From positions 9,980,501 to 10,044,500 of the forward strand of contig NC_053416.1 of NCBI RefSeq assembly GCF_016859285.1: a DNA stretch of 64,000 nt, given 5' to 3'. Shown here piece after piece: positions 52,001-64,000 of the stretch. Both the position numbers and the translations under genes were made by a program. Numbering within the stretch: position 1 is the first letter of the stretch; each line of letters opens with the position of its first letter. Origin of the DNA: Xiphias gladius (taxonomy: Eukaryota; Chordata; Actinopteri; Istiophoriformes; Xiphiidae). The notes under the pieces are model-generated. The model saw only the letters and a list, made by a program, of their open reading frames with translations, ran no database searches and was not told where the DNA came from.

Positions 52001-53883
52001 AAGGCTTTGCAGAAGCATTCTCACGATGCAACAGGTGTGAAACAAGAGAACCATTAACAGACAGTTAATAAACAAACCACAAAACACACCCAGGATCCTG
52101 ATTTTCTACATTGTGTTTGATTTATTATTGTCTAAAAAGGGCCATGATCTTGTGTAACAAAGAATGGGAAGCAACTTGAAACACTTATGTAAGACTTTTA
52201 ATGTCTGTTAACTGTTTCTATAGCCACTTTTGTGAACCCTTTCTCTACAATGTTTTTCCATGGGAATACTAAAAATTACTCACTTGTTGTGGCGATACAG
52301 TCAAAGCCCACAAACGCATAGAAGCAGGTGGCGGCACCAGACAGGACTCCAGTGAGGCCAAAGGGAGCAAAACCGCCCACGCCAAATTCCTCCTCAACCC
52401 TGGGTGGCAGAAGAATAGACATGCTGTTTGTTTAACAGCCAAGAACAATAATCAAACACAGAAGAAACAGTAAAACTCGGGTTTAAATACTGACTGAAAC
52501 GGCTTGCTGCTGTTGGTGCGGTTTCTGTAGCCAATGTAGTCTGTCTCCGTCAGGTTCCAGTTGGCTGCGTCCCCCTTCACAAAGCCAGAGATGATAACGA
52601 AGCCCAGAACAACCAGGTTGATGCCTGTGAAGATCTTATTCACCAGCGCCGACTCGCTCACGCCAAAGGCCAGAAGTCCTGAGGGCAGAAAGTACAGGAA
52701 GAAAGGAGAGAGTGGGAAGGGAGGGTGATGTAACAGAGAAAAAGAGAATTCATATTTCAGCACCAATAACAACATGTCCTGCTATTTGGGTGGATGTTTT
52801 CGTACTTCATCACTTCCAACTTACAAATCAGTCAGCAACCGCAATCCACCAATTAAAAAAACACTGCTACTGGCATGCCACACTAGCTGCAATATTAGTG
52901 TGACAACTGTTCGGGCTGTTATGCAATGCTTTTAAATGCAGTGCTAACAATGGCTACCTTTGCATGGACGACAACAGTTAAACTGATGTCCCAGTTTAAC
53001 TTGATTACTGAATAAGAAATGCAATTTTAGAATTTTCTCTCTCCACTTCGCATTAATCATGTTCTCGCGTATTTATCCTGTAACCCCCAGAGAAGATCCT
53101 GACCCCAGGTTGGGAACCGCTGAGAGTAATGGCTCAGGAAGAAAAAGGGCTAACTCACCAGTGAGCAGGAGGACCAGGATGAGGGCGAACAGGTCGGGGT
53201 ACCCTGCCAGCACCCCCCCGGGCACCTTCATTGCCATGGAGGCTTGAAAGAAGTCGGAGATCTTTCTTTCTACCAGGTTGTCAAAGGTTGAGCTCCACGC
53301 CCTGGCCACACTGGCCGTACCTTTAAGAGAGGACAGAAGCAGATGAACAAACAATGCTGTGACCAGAAGTGAATCCTCCTTTCCATTGTTCTCTTTAATC
53401 TTACTGGGGATTTTAGCAGTTAAAACTGCATTAAACTGATCAGTGTTGTTGCTACATTAAAAATCAAACAACATAAAATCACTGCAACAACTTCACTCAA
53501 ACTTTAGGAAGCTCACCTATTACGTAGGAGAGGATGAGGTTCCACCCTGTGATGAAGGCCCAGATTTCTCCAACTGTCACATAGCTGTAAAGGTATGCAG
53601 AACCTGTCTTGGGGACGCGGGCACCAAATTCAGCGTAGCACAGGCCGGCCAACATGGAGGACAGAGCAGCGATGAGGAAGCACAGGACAATTGCAGGTCC
53701 TGCCTTCTCTCGGGCGACCTCGCCAGCGAGGACATAGACACCGGCACCAAGCGTGGAGCCCACTCCCAAGGCAATTAGGTCCAGGGTGGACAGGCAGCGA
53801 GCAAATCGGGTCTCTTCACCAGAGCAGTCTAATGCCCGGCGACGCAGCAGGATTTTGCCAAAGCTGGACAGCTTGCTGGCCAT
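49006..53883 (-). CDS. slc7a3: SLC7A3 (CAT-3) cationic amino-acid transporter, 11 coding exons
   Basis: A plasma-membrane uniporter for arginine, lysine and ornithine (APC superfamily, 14 predicted membrane spans). Coding exons (minus): 53883-53517, 53320-53159, 52678-52495, 52399-52284, 51577-51355, 51253-51114, 50689-50587, 50194-49965, 49818-49652, 49372-49264, 49160-49006. They sum to 1956 nt, 651 aa plus stop, in one frame. The core is strongly conserved: [85 protein letters not shown] and [31 protein letters not shown] at the first junction matches SLC7A3 rather than SLC7A1 (GTSSVARAW). Likely N-glycosylation sites are NLT (218), NRT (229) and NSS (232). Residue 277 is Ser (codon split A|GC), where mammalian CATs have Gly in ATTGEE. 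Human SLC7A3 is 619 aa; part of the extra length is likely the acidic cytoplasmic loop in exon 8. The a/b paralogue is not resolved. Confidence 0.94.
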
Positions 53884-54150
53884 ATTCGCTGCGACTGTGC
53901 GTGGGGGCTGAAGCAACCTGTGTGTTTCAAATCCTTTTTGTGTAGGTGGGTGTGAGTGACACAGCTTAAACACAACACTTGTGGACTGAGAGTGGACTGA
54001 GAGTAGAGGTACTTTGAGCAGATGGGGTATTTAAACCGAGTACTTGTTTATAATTGGTCCTTTTGGTGTGTCCACTTAGGTTTACTCAAGGAGACAGAAC
54101 AGCAAGTGGCAGGACTGTGGTCACAGTATTTTGTAGCAGCAGATTAGAAC
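53884..54150 (-). other. slc7a3: slc7a3 5' UTR portion of exon 2
   Basis: A strong acceptor, TTTTTGTGTTTCTACACAG, ends at 54151, giving 267 nt of leader before the ATG. The leader contains no upstream ATG. It carries a tandem 11-mer (GGACTGAGAGT twice, about 53983-54004 on the plus strand). Confidence 0.6.
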
Positions 54151-57100
54151 CTGTGTAGAAACACAAAAAGAAAACAGGGGCTCAAAACAGGGAACTATTC
54201 AGTGATTGCCAAAGCTTATATTTCTCAGAGCTGTGTTTGGCACTGTGCAGTGGGATTATTCCATCCTTTCTTTCCAACAGTGAACATTTTCCAGGAAAGG
54301 TGTTCAAACAACAGAAACTGTGGCAGGGTTTTAAAACAAACAAACAAACAGAAAAAAAAAAAAAACCCAAACAATTACATGCTCACAGAAATGGTCAACT
54401 CTAGGACTTGTCCTCTGCGGCTTGGGCTGTACAAATAAACTTGACAACTTTGTACCATAAGAAGTTGAGTTTGTCACAGCGGGTTTTAGATACATTTCAA
54501 GTGAACACATGTAGCACCAGAGATGTCGGAAACTTCAGTGGAATATTCTTCCCCTCTTTAGTAAAAAGGAGAGAAACAATCAGTTGGCAGGTTTGGAGAG
54601 ACAATTTTAAAAAAAAAGAAAAAAAGAAAAAGAAAAAAAAGTGATTCACTACATGAGAACCTGTATAAATACCAGTTACGCAACTTCCAGGAATTCATAC
54701 CTCAACCTTTTACAGCTTAGTAACATCATGAGACGCAGTGGGGCACAGAGAGACCTCATGAAGACAAAAGAAAACCTAACGCTATCCTACTAGGCTTGAC
54801 TCTAATCTTAATTTCACCTTGACAAATAAACCTGCCATGGTACACACCCCTATAAAAACAAAAGAACACCTAGCCTAATTCCTCACCATTCCCTTACTAC
54901 TTGTTATGTTTTTTCAGCAGATAGCGGCTGACAGAGAGAAGCCTGGGAAAGCTAGAGGATGTGAAGAGACAATATGGTTGAATTCTGCAAACTAATATCA
55001 ACAAGGGAGAGGAGGACAGCGTGAACCAGCAGCTCGATAAGGTGAGCCAGCTGCACTGGGAGGAGGTTGATACATAGATAAAATACTTTATCCAAAAAAA
55101 ATGAACCTTACCCCATTTAAAAAATAAAAACTACACAAAAAGTGCCAAATAACCAGCTATGTATCCATGAAGTGGAATTAAAAATACCTTAAATTAATTT
55201 ATATCACAATGTTTCATGTTACAATGCTGTATGAAAAGGTGCATTTCGTCTATTCCAAGAACATTAAGCTGGTGTGATAACATTTACTGTTGCTTAATTG
55301 AAATACAGTACATAGTTACATGGATTATTGATCCATTCATTATCAATGATACAAAAGGGCAGGTTTAGAGAATAACACACAGACAAAACCATCCTCAAGG
55401 ACAACGGCAACGTGTTTTACGTCAGTAGCAAGGAGCTTGACAAGTTCAGGAAAGGAAGAATGATTATGATTACATCAGTTTCTCCAAAACACGTGCACAA
55501 CAACACACAAGAACAGTTCATAATAGGCCAAGGACACTCAGCAAAGCAAAACTGACCTGACAGATACAATGTTTTTGTATTTGTCTTTGGAGGCGGTTAG
55601 ATTCCGGGGTAGATCAACACGGACAGGCCTGACAAAACTCACTACATTACACACACACTCATGTTACTTCCCTTAAAGTTGCATTCAATTAATGGGCAAG
55701 GCCACATGTTAATGAACTTCTTGGTATGGGCTGGCCATGCAGGAAATTTGTACAAGCTAACACATCACAAGCACGCCCCATAGAAAAATGTTGGGCATAA
55801 AATGAGGGCCAGCCAGGGCAACACCAAAATTATTTTAAGCAATGGGCACTGCAATATTAAACTACATTACTCAGGGCCATTTAATGCTGCTAAATTTGGA
55901 TTTTGGAGGTAATATGGACATTTTGATCTGCAAACGTTGTTACATAAGATTTCTTTTTTCTTTTAACTCCAAACTGTGGGGAGTGCTGAGAGAAATCCTG
56001 GTGCTTAAACAGGTTTGGCCAGTGGTTTTTACTCCACCTTGATTAAATAGTAAACCAGGTCCTCCCTTTTGCAGCTGCTCCTGCTGAGATTATTGCATGA
56101 AAATACAGTAGATTATATACACTTCCTTACTGTGCCACCTAGTTTTATAAAATGATGCCATTCCACAGTAAATCATTTCTCCTGCTGAAAGCAGGAGCCA
56201 AGACTCATCACGCTGTTTGTCATGGATATGCTTTTGTGAAGGGAGGATTCAAATTCATTTAGTGACATTTTCAACCAAAGTTGACTTGGTAACTTTTGGA
56301 CTTTCAGTTGTCCGTGCAGAGCTACTGTGCAACGCTGAGACTAAAGCTTTGCACAGTAAGTGTGTGTTTGAACGATTGCGTGTGAATGTCAGTAAAGAGC
56401 AAACATTTGCCTTGGCTAAAATGGCTCAGTGCGTCATGCATTAGCTTAGATGTTTGCACGGTTTTTTTTGTTGTTGTGAATTTGATTATTTATTGTTTGA
56501 ACTGAAATGAAAAAGGGATGATAATCAATGCCCATGTGCGAGCAATGCCAGATTAAATGTTGCAATTCATTATTGGAGGTAACACACCTGTTGCCACATG
56601 TAACTGCAGGCAAAGCCATGCTTTGTAGTGTCAAGGCCAAGGCAACCAAATCTTCTCTGCGAATGCTACACTAGTTTTATGACTACCACCACCACCACTA
56701 CTACTACACTACTACTTTCATGACTAACCATGAACAATTTGGCTAAATGGACCATGACAATGTTTAACTTACAAGTGTTAATCATAATATTACTCCACTG
56801 TCCTGCAAGGGGGGGATATAAACCGTGATTGTTAAGAAGCTGATACCTGTATCAGGTTCTTAGCAATCAAAAGATTTAACTTAGTTCTCGAAGATTAAAC
56901 ACATACTAGTGGTTATTGTAACAATTTGGAGCAATTTATAGAGAAAAAAAAAACCAAACTATTGTTATGCCTCACAACATTATGAGGAAAAAAAAAAAAA
57001 AACTCTACATAGCAGTACCCTGAATTTATGTGGACATGAAGTTGTGTTCCTCTTGAAATTCAGTGGTGAGGGTCAGCTTTGCAATTTTTCCCAACACAAG

Positions 57101-60100
57101 GCTTGAAGTCAGGCTTTGGAGGGCAGAGAGGCATGGCACTGCGTCTGGAAGCTATTAATGCAATGACACCCAACTCCTTGCTGTGAGTGCTGAGAAGGCA
57201 GACGGACATTTCAGGCCTATTGGTCACTTCACCAATAAGGCAGCAAAGAGAAGAAGTGAAACGCTAACCCAGCGACACAGATCAGGCCAACTGTGTGGCA
57301 CAGTGTGGATGTGTGAGTGTGGCTGTCCACCAGGATCAGGAGGTCGGGCAAAACGCCCTTTCACGCTCATTAAATGTGTGAAACTAAAGATGAGGGGGCA
57401 AAGAGTGTCATCTGCAAGAGTATGCTTTTTTTTCCCCACAAAGTCTATTTTTTGTTGTGCAGTCTTTCTGTAACCTTGAGTCTAGTTAAAACCCAAGTTA
57501 AACCACTGCTTCAGGCAAAATATGAGAATGTCTCTTCCAAATCAGGAACTTAATGAAGCATAACACAGCATTAAGATGTTATCACCAGTTTTTTGCTTTC
57601 TGTCGTGATTTTCACACATTGGAGAGGAGTAACAAGAATTACATTTCATCCCTGCTTAGGAGGTGACACCAATTCAAGTTTCAGCACAGTGCCGGGAAAA
57701 CCAAGACTATTAAAACAATAAGGATGATAAAAGACCAAAACATGCGCATAAGTTTGATATGCACATGAGGAAGTGGTCAGACACTGCTTTTGGTCAATAA
57801 CCAGCTTGTATCTGTGAAGCTTCCCTGTTTGTAAAATAGAATGTAAATGCAAAGAAGCACCTGGCACCACACCCTCAAAAAAGGTTCACAAGTTCCGTTT
57901 ATACAAAACTTCAGGTCACAGAGTATGTTAGACAACTTAAAAAAAACAAACAAAGAAAAAAAAAAAAGTCTCTCAGCTGTAAATTATGTTATGGTCCAAT
58001 ATTTGCCTGTTCTTTTTCATAGCACACAGGATACAAGCTCTCACAATGTTTCAGTACAACAACAATATTCTATTAATACCATAAAAGGGACATAACCTAT
58101 TTATCAAAGCATTTTTAGTCTTACTATTTCAAAAGAGAATATCCTGCCTAGTACAGTTAAGTGTTGAGAGAAAAAGACAAACACTGTCAAACAATGAAAT
58201 AAAAACACAGAGAGCACCTGACAACTGCAATAATAAACATTCAGCCTTCTGAAGACTGATGGGAAACTGGTACTTGGTGGAAATGCTCCCACTCCCCACT
58301 TGGTGTGACATTCCAGTAGCATTTTCCTCTTGCACACCAGGAACTGAGATCTGAGAGTGTCAATGTTGTGTCAACAAACATTTATTACTAAACTACTGTG
58401 CCCAGCTGGCTGTGATCTCCTCAGGGGTCCGCCCAACACCACACATTCATTCACTAAGTAGGACAAAAGTATCACTGAAACTATGCAAACTGTAAAGCTG
58501 TAATACACCAAGAGGACTTAATGCTGGGACAAGTTAATTCTTAACTGAAGATGCGGAACATTCATTTGTTGGGAAATGTCTTTGGGATTTTTCCCCATTC
58601 AAAATAAGATTCTCTTTCATGTCTACTGTCTAAGTTGTGGCACAGTTCCCACCTCAAGGTTGCAAAAAATGCAGACCTGATTGCTGTATGACTTCACTTA
58701 AGGGTGGTCTCATTAAAGTGATGCTAAAGCAACCTTAACGTCAGTAGATGTCTCCATCACGTCAACTACTCACTAATCTTCTCCTCGTGGTTTTCACGAG
58801 GGTGCTCTTTTTGTACAGAGGTGCGGCTCACAAACGTGTTGTCTGCAAACTCCACCACGTAGCTGCCCATAAAACACCCACATGAAAAGACTAGCGTTCT
58901 ACCTGCTGCCGTTTTCTGTTCCCGTTATTAAAATGAATACATGACTGTCGGTGGGAAGAAAGTAGTGATTGTGAACAAGTGAGAAAAGTTGATTTCTTTT
59001 TTGCCGTCTCTTACTTTACTTCCTTCACCAACAACACAACAAGAGTATATTCAAATTGTTTTAAACATGGGACTAACTAAAGGGCTTTATCTTGGAGGAC
59101 TATGACCAACAACGTGGGTCAACAGTGCTCCGGTCACAACAGGCTTCAGGGATAATGGTCCTGTTGCTTGACTTAGCGTGGCTGCAACTGCTGCCACGAA
59201 CTCTAAGAGGATTATCTGGAGAAGTAACAAACCTCCTAACCTCATTATAAACTTGTTGCATCCCCTTGTTCTGTACATATAAACAACACATGGCTTTGTT
59301 TTGACTGCCACTGTTGTCAACAACAACAATGCAGCTCTCATCTTCTATGAGCAGACCAGCAGCATCAGTGACACTGTCAAATATCTAATTATCCGTCGCT
59401 AAATGGACACTTACGTTTAGCTCCACAAATCTGCTCCCAAGTTAAGACAAGAACATGAATCTGAATTATCCCAAATTTCTACAATTTACAGTCCCGATAT
59501 TAGTCTAAAACACATTAAAGTGAATTACAAAAACTTTTGTAACTGTTACTTTGTTACTTTTTATTCTAGGCAGATTAAACTTTAGTTTCAAGAGTAAAAA
59601 CTGAAACTCTTCCTTTAAAATGGTTGATGACGACTGACCACAACTCACCTGGCTGTGCAACGCCTCAAATATTTTCCCCATGTATAGATATATTCAAATA
59701 TTTACCTCTACAGAGTGTTTACGTGCATGTACCTAAATCAATATGTAAATACAAATATGCAAAATTTGCCCCTAACCAAAAGGATTTTTGTATCTATTGT
59801 TTGTTCTTGTCAAAAAGGTGCGTGGAAATACTGTTTGAAGTTTAGATTCATTGAAAGTCTGTATCTGCCTGTCCCTAATATTAACAATATTACTATTGAT
59901 AAGACAACAGTATTGTCATTTGAGGGGGCCAGCAGCTGAACAAAGTGAACAACATGTTCAGGATCCTGTCCGGGGCTAAACAGCTAATGAAAGGTGTAAA
60001 TGTGACCTGCATAATCCTGGAGGCAACACCGTACCATGGCTGGCTGTACAGAGTCAGTGAACCATTCTTCAGGCATCACAAACACAGTGGTTTTCCAGGT

Positions 60101-63100
60101 GTTTGAAGTTATAGGGAGTATGTTTTATGAGTCAGAAATATACTGTCTGTTTGTATGTTTAAGGTACACTGTAGTTTCACATAAAGGCGGTGTGCGTTTT
60201 TGTTGATGTATGTGTGTTGAACTTGGGTGCACAGTACGTGTGGACAGACCGACCACTGAGACCGAACCGAACGACCCTTTAAGTCACCTGGCCGGATGCC
60301 ACCGCTCCTGCCAAGAAACTGCTCTCGCTGTGAAATGGAATGTGACAAAGTAAGAATCTGTTCACTTTCCCATGACCAATGCCAAAACTACTGAAACACT
60401 AACAGGCGCAAGAACAGAAGTATACATTATATGACAGGGATACCCAACCAGCTGGACATGTGCAGCAAGACAACGCTAATAAGTATCAAAATAATAAGTC
60501 AGAAAATACGAGGCCATGTACGCAGAAAAACTTGACAACAGTTCTCCTTGTAATTTTTCTCCTTGAGGTATTTAATTATGCTCTGACTAACTAGAAACCA
60601 GATTACCAGGCGCTTCTGCCAGAAATCTATTCACAATGGAAGCAAAATAAATCTCAACATTAAGTAAATATTATATGTTGGTGTGACACGATCGTGTCAA
60701 TCTTGGCTTGACCACGGCCAATGCCAAAATGTCCCAAGACCATATCTGATGTAGAATGGTGATTTTAGGGGTGCGTTGCACAGCCTTTCCTGCTCTGACA
60801 GACACGCAGAAAATTTCTGGTTAACTTCACTTTTCAACCACGTCACTCGGAATAACCTGTTAGCCGCGACTAACCAGAAATGGTCAGCCATCCCTCTCAG
60901 TAATACCATGAGGTGGGAACGTTCAAGAGGACGTTACAATCGCAGTATAACAGACCAACCCCCTACATATAAAATATAATGTTATGGCAGAATCACCTGG
61001 CTGGTGATGGCCAATGTAATAATGTACCCAAAACATATCAATTACAAATAGCCCACATTAGTTGTGTTACAAAACAGACACTATTCCTAGTTAATTGTAT
61101 ATCTGGTGAAATAGTCACAAGAATTGGATATGCTCATGAGGGTATGACAGCTGCAGGACGACAGGCCTCACATCTACAATTAAGCTTTTACTCTTTTTAC
61201 TGTTGACAGATTATTAAATTCACCTAGCTCAAATTAATGCAGTATAACACAACCAGCCCTATCTACACCTTTTGGTATAACTAGGGCTGCAACTAACGAT
61301 GATTTACAATATCGATTAATCTGTCAATTATTTTCTGAAGTAACTGTTTGGCTATAAAATGTTAGAAAATAGAAAAAAAGGGTAATTATTATATTCAACA
61401 GCCCTTGATACTGTCTTCGTATATCTTGTTTTGTCCAGTCGACAGTCCACAGCATAAAAGATATTCAGTCTATTATCATGTATGACAAAGAAAAGGATCA
61501 AATCTTTACATTTGAGAAGCGTGAGCCAGGAAACGTTTGCCATTTTTTCTTAAATTAGACTAAAATGATTATTAATATCATCAAAATAGTTTCAGACTAT
61601 CGACTAAATCAATTAATCGACTAGTTATCGCAGCTCCAGGTATAAAGCTACAGAATTCAACGGCATTAAAATGACCATAAAGTTGAATCAACACCTCTCG
61701 AAAAACTGTTATTATAACCGTCAACCATTGAGACAGAATTTATTGCAGGGTTTTTATATAAGACTGCACAATTATAATTTTTTTGTACCTGCGAATTTGG
61801 CAACCTAGTATATGTACTGCATTCCCCCCCAAGAGTACATCAATAACAATAATCCGATGTAATTGAATGTCCGAGGCGCTGCTCTTGTCCAACTTGTCAA
61901 CAATAAAAACGTTAATAATTTATAGCTGCGGCGGTTACAGGCTGCGATAGACAGAGACAAAACTTGGCAAATCTAGCCTCTCATTTACGGTTTTGTCCTT
62001 TTTTTTTTCGGCCTGAGCTGTAATTATTGCAGTCAAGATTTAGGAAAGTAACTAACGTGGCATCTGGCTACCTGGTTAGTCCGACAACCTCTCTACTTCA
62101 TCCGGCAGGTTTGAGTCACATTATACACCCCGTATCTCCACCTTTTCATTTTCCTTTTTTTTTTTTTTTTTTTTTTTAAAATTCGCTACCACAATAATAT
62201 TATTGAATGTTCAATTTTGGAGTGGCTTCCAAGCGTCTGATGCAACTGAAGCATGGGTAACACCCTGAACGCGCAGCATGCTAGTGAACATTACCCGGAA
62301 GGATGAGTCACTTTGATGGGAGTCGTGGATGCTGGAAATTAAGGCTGGCGTTAAAGTTAAATTGATCGACTGTTAAAAAAAAATAATAATAATACATATA
62401 TGTCCTTACTTACAAGCACGGCCAACCATACTGGGCTATGTTCAGCTGCCCATCTGTTAGGTCCGGGACTACAACACCAGCTACCTACGTGGCTCCGATC
62501 GGCTCTGGCGTGGTGCTAATGTTGCCTTCATATTTCTTAGGAAACACGAAATTCCCTACTATGCATGACATACTTCACGTAATCAACCGGTGTTCATCAT
62601 TATTTCCCAGTACTTGTATTATGCATAGCGTTAGCAGCCGTAGATGACTGAATTTAAACGTAATGTTGCATTAGAATTTAGTGTTGTAGCTTTAGGGGGA
62701 AAAAAAAAACAAACAAAAAAAAAAAAAACCAAAACAAAACAAACAAAACACAAACACACATTCATATGAGTTAACCCAGTGCCGTAGGTTTTTCGGTCCT
62801 TGCAGTTGACGCTAAATAAATTTTGCAACATAGTGTGTTTTGATGAAGGATATTTCATTGGAAATTTTTAGAAATTCGGCTCTTTTCGGGGGTCTTTGAA
62901 AGCAGCATTCCCAAGCATTGGTAGCTCTCGCTGTGCTACCGGCTAGGACCAAAACAATGAATGAAAACCTGCGGTGATAACACAGAAAACGGTCGAGTCG
63001 TGTGTTTAAAAAAATATATATACAAGAGTTTAAACATTTTCCCACAATTGCCTCCTCTCATTAAGTTACCCGTTTCTACTGTTTCCCTTGTATGCGGTCG

Positions 63101-63430
63101 ACTACATCAGCTTATTCCCCCGCTCAAACTACAACTCAAGCCGCCTTTACGAAACGTCAACTAAACCTAATAAACCGAAAACGTGAGTAAAACATTCTTA
63201 TTTTATCCTTAAACATAAAGCACCAAATAAAGATTAGGAACGTTATGTTGTCTTTAAAAAAAAAAAAAAAAAAATTACGCCAATACAGCTGACAAGACAT
63301 GAGGGGAGATTGCATCACTCCACTTCTACGACCAGGTGTGTGAACGTTAAGACCGGAAAGCTGTCGTTACAGCACGACTTAGATAAAGAAGCTGTTTTGC
63401 TGTATCGCTGAAACACAAAGGGGGGTTTAC
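54151..63430 (-). other. slc7a3 first intron, 9.3 kb
   Basis: Lies between the inferred non-coding exon (donor GCAAAG|GTAAAC) and the ATG-bearing exon. It holds one near-complete transposon copy (61283-61637), a T24 run near 62156-62179 and many A runs. No coding exon was recognised. Confidence 0.55.
61283..61637 (+). repeat. CGATTAAT-family interspersed element (copy 6, most complete)
   Basis: Begins AGGGCTGCAACTAACGATGA and ends TTAATCGACTAGTTATCGCAGCTCC, so the two ends form an imperfect inverted repeat. Internal blocks are ATATCGATTAATCTGTCAAT, GCTATAAAATGTTAGAAAAT, TTTACATTTGAGAAGCGTG and TCAAAATAGTTTCAGACTA. It is ~355 bp and has no coding capacity, consistent with a non-autonomous DNA transposon. 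Confidence 0.75.
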
Positions 63431-63507
63431 CTTTGCAGTCCTCTTGTTGATAATAGTCAAGGAACACGGATGAAAGGGACAAGAAAGCTGTCGTCCAAGT
63501 CGCCTGA
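63431..63507 (-). other. slc7a3: Inferred non-coding first exon of slc7a3
   Basis: The 3' boundary is the donor CTGCAAAG|GTAAACC at 63431/63430. The 5' end is placed ~30 nt downstream of a CATAAAA TATA-like box (63536-63542, minus). Cell-type use and exact start are unknown. Confidence 0.45.
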
Positions 63508-63620
63508 TGAAATGACCCGCTCGATGTGTGAGAGGTTTTATGAGCAGCGAGGGGCGGGATGTGTATAAACAAACTGACGCAAGCGGGGGGTGGAGCTTTC
63601 CCCTCATGAATGGAAGGATG
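63508..63620 (-). promoter_or_regulatory. slc7a3: Candidate slc7a3 core promoter
   Basis: On the minus strand, in order toward the gene, are CCACCCCCCGC, the composite TTGCGTCA (63575-63582), a GC box CCCGCCCC (63551-63558) and TATA-like CATAAAA (63536-63542). The spacing suits a TATA-driven promoter feeding the donor at 63431. Confidence 0.45.
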
Positions 63621-63860
63621 AGGCGTCGGCGTCTTTTGGTTTCTGATAAGGCTCTAGTATTATAGGCCGTGATCAATATAAGAGAGAGAGAGCTTCGACG
63701 ACGAATTAAAGGAGTTTCATAAAAAAAAAAGAGAAAAAAAGAGAAAAACAACCTTAAAATCTGAGAGAACGTGAAAGCGCATGCGAGAGGGAACGCGTGC
63801 TGTGTGTGCGCGTGCTTTTCCGTAGTAGACGTGCCCATAAATGGCAACAGCAAGCGTCAA

Positions 63861-63879
63861 CCCCCCCCCCCCCCCCCCC
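63861..63879. repeat. (C)19 homopolymer followed by CCCACCCCAC
   Basis: A C run upstream of slc7a3 (G-rich on the gene's strand) that could form a G-quadruplex or i-motif. Its length is likely polymorphic and error-prone in sequencing. Confidence 0.9.
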
Positions 63880-64000
63880 TCCCACCCCACGAAAACTATG
63901 TGACAAGGCTTCTGCATTATATCCGCAGTTGCTTTGTCTTTGCAGATTCAAAGAACAGGAGGGTAAAACTAAACGATTTCTTTCAAGTGTACGTGCACGC

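Noticed and set aside
52452-52490. Alternative slc7a3 exon-3 donor TCA|GTATTT
   Set aside because: It would put exon 4 in a frame that reads TGA at once. The donor six bases upstream, TTTCA|GTCAGT, keeps frame with [14 protein letters not shown].

Overview
This window is vertebrate nuclear DNA and almost certainly comes from a ray-finned (teleost) fish. The genes are split into short exons with GT-AG introns. CA/GT microsatellites are long and frequent, and several degenerate interspersed repeats resemble ones I know from fish genomes. The encoded proteins are vertebrate orthologues. There is no prokaryotic, phage or CRISPR content. Almost every open frame outside the four genes described here is a chance frame in an intron, UTR, microsatellite or repeat.

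Layout. (1) Positions ~690-27700, minus strand: a PICALM/CALM clathrin-assembly gene. I joined 19 coding exons (26894 down to 4100) into one frame of 576 codons plus a stop; every exon-to-exon phase agrees. A 3' UTR of up to ~3.4 kb lies to the left and a CpG/GGA-rich 5' region to the right. (2) Positions 31781-38510, minus strand: a RAB38-type small GTPase of 207 aa in four coding exons, plus an inferred non-coding first exon. (3) Positions 38600-42600, plus strand: RAB39B, 213 aa in three coding exons, head-to-head with rab38. (4) Positions ~46030-63510, minus strand: the cationic amino-acid transporter SLC7A3, 651 aa in 11 coding exons, with a non-coding first exon near 63431-63507. It converges on rab39b.

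Three of the four proteins act in membrane traffic. PICALM bends membrane and sorts VAMPs at clathrin-coated pits, RAB38 serves lysosome-related organelles, and RAB39B serves endosomal and neuronal traffic. SLC7A3 imports arginine and lysine. I do not claim that they form one system. In human, PICALM and RAB38 lie on 11q14 while RAB39B and SLC7A3 lie on X, so the linkage seen here is of evolutionary interest.

I did not find an undescribed multi-gene system. The points most worth a second look concern splicing and gene structure: a 24-nt picalm cassette exon with a 25-nt U tract just after its donor; long TG repeats and pure C tracts abutting picalm acceptors; a likely GC-AG intron; a strongly remodelled, shortened picalm tail; an extra rab39b intron holding a transposon copy; the head-to-head Rab pair; and a composite C/EBP-ATF-like site in the slc7a3 promoter. 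Exon ends were read by eye from splice consensus, frame continuity and family homology. UTR ends and promoters are inferences.
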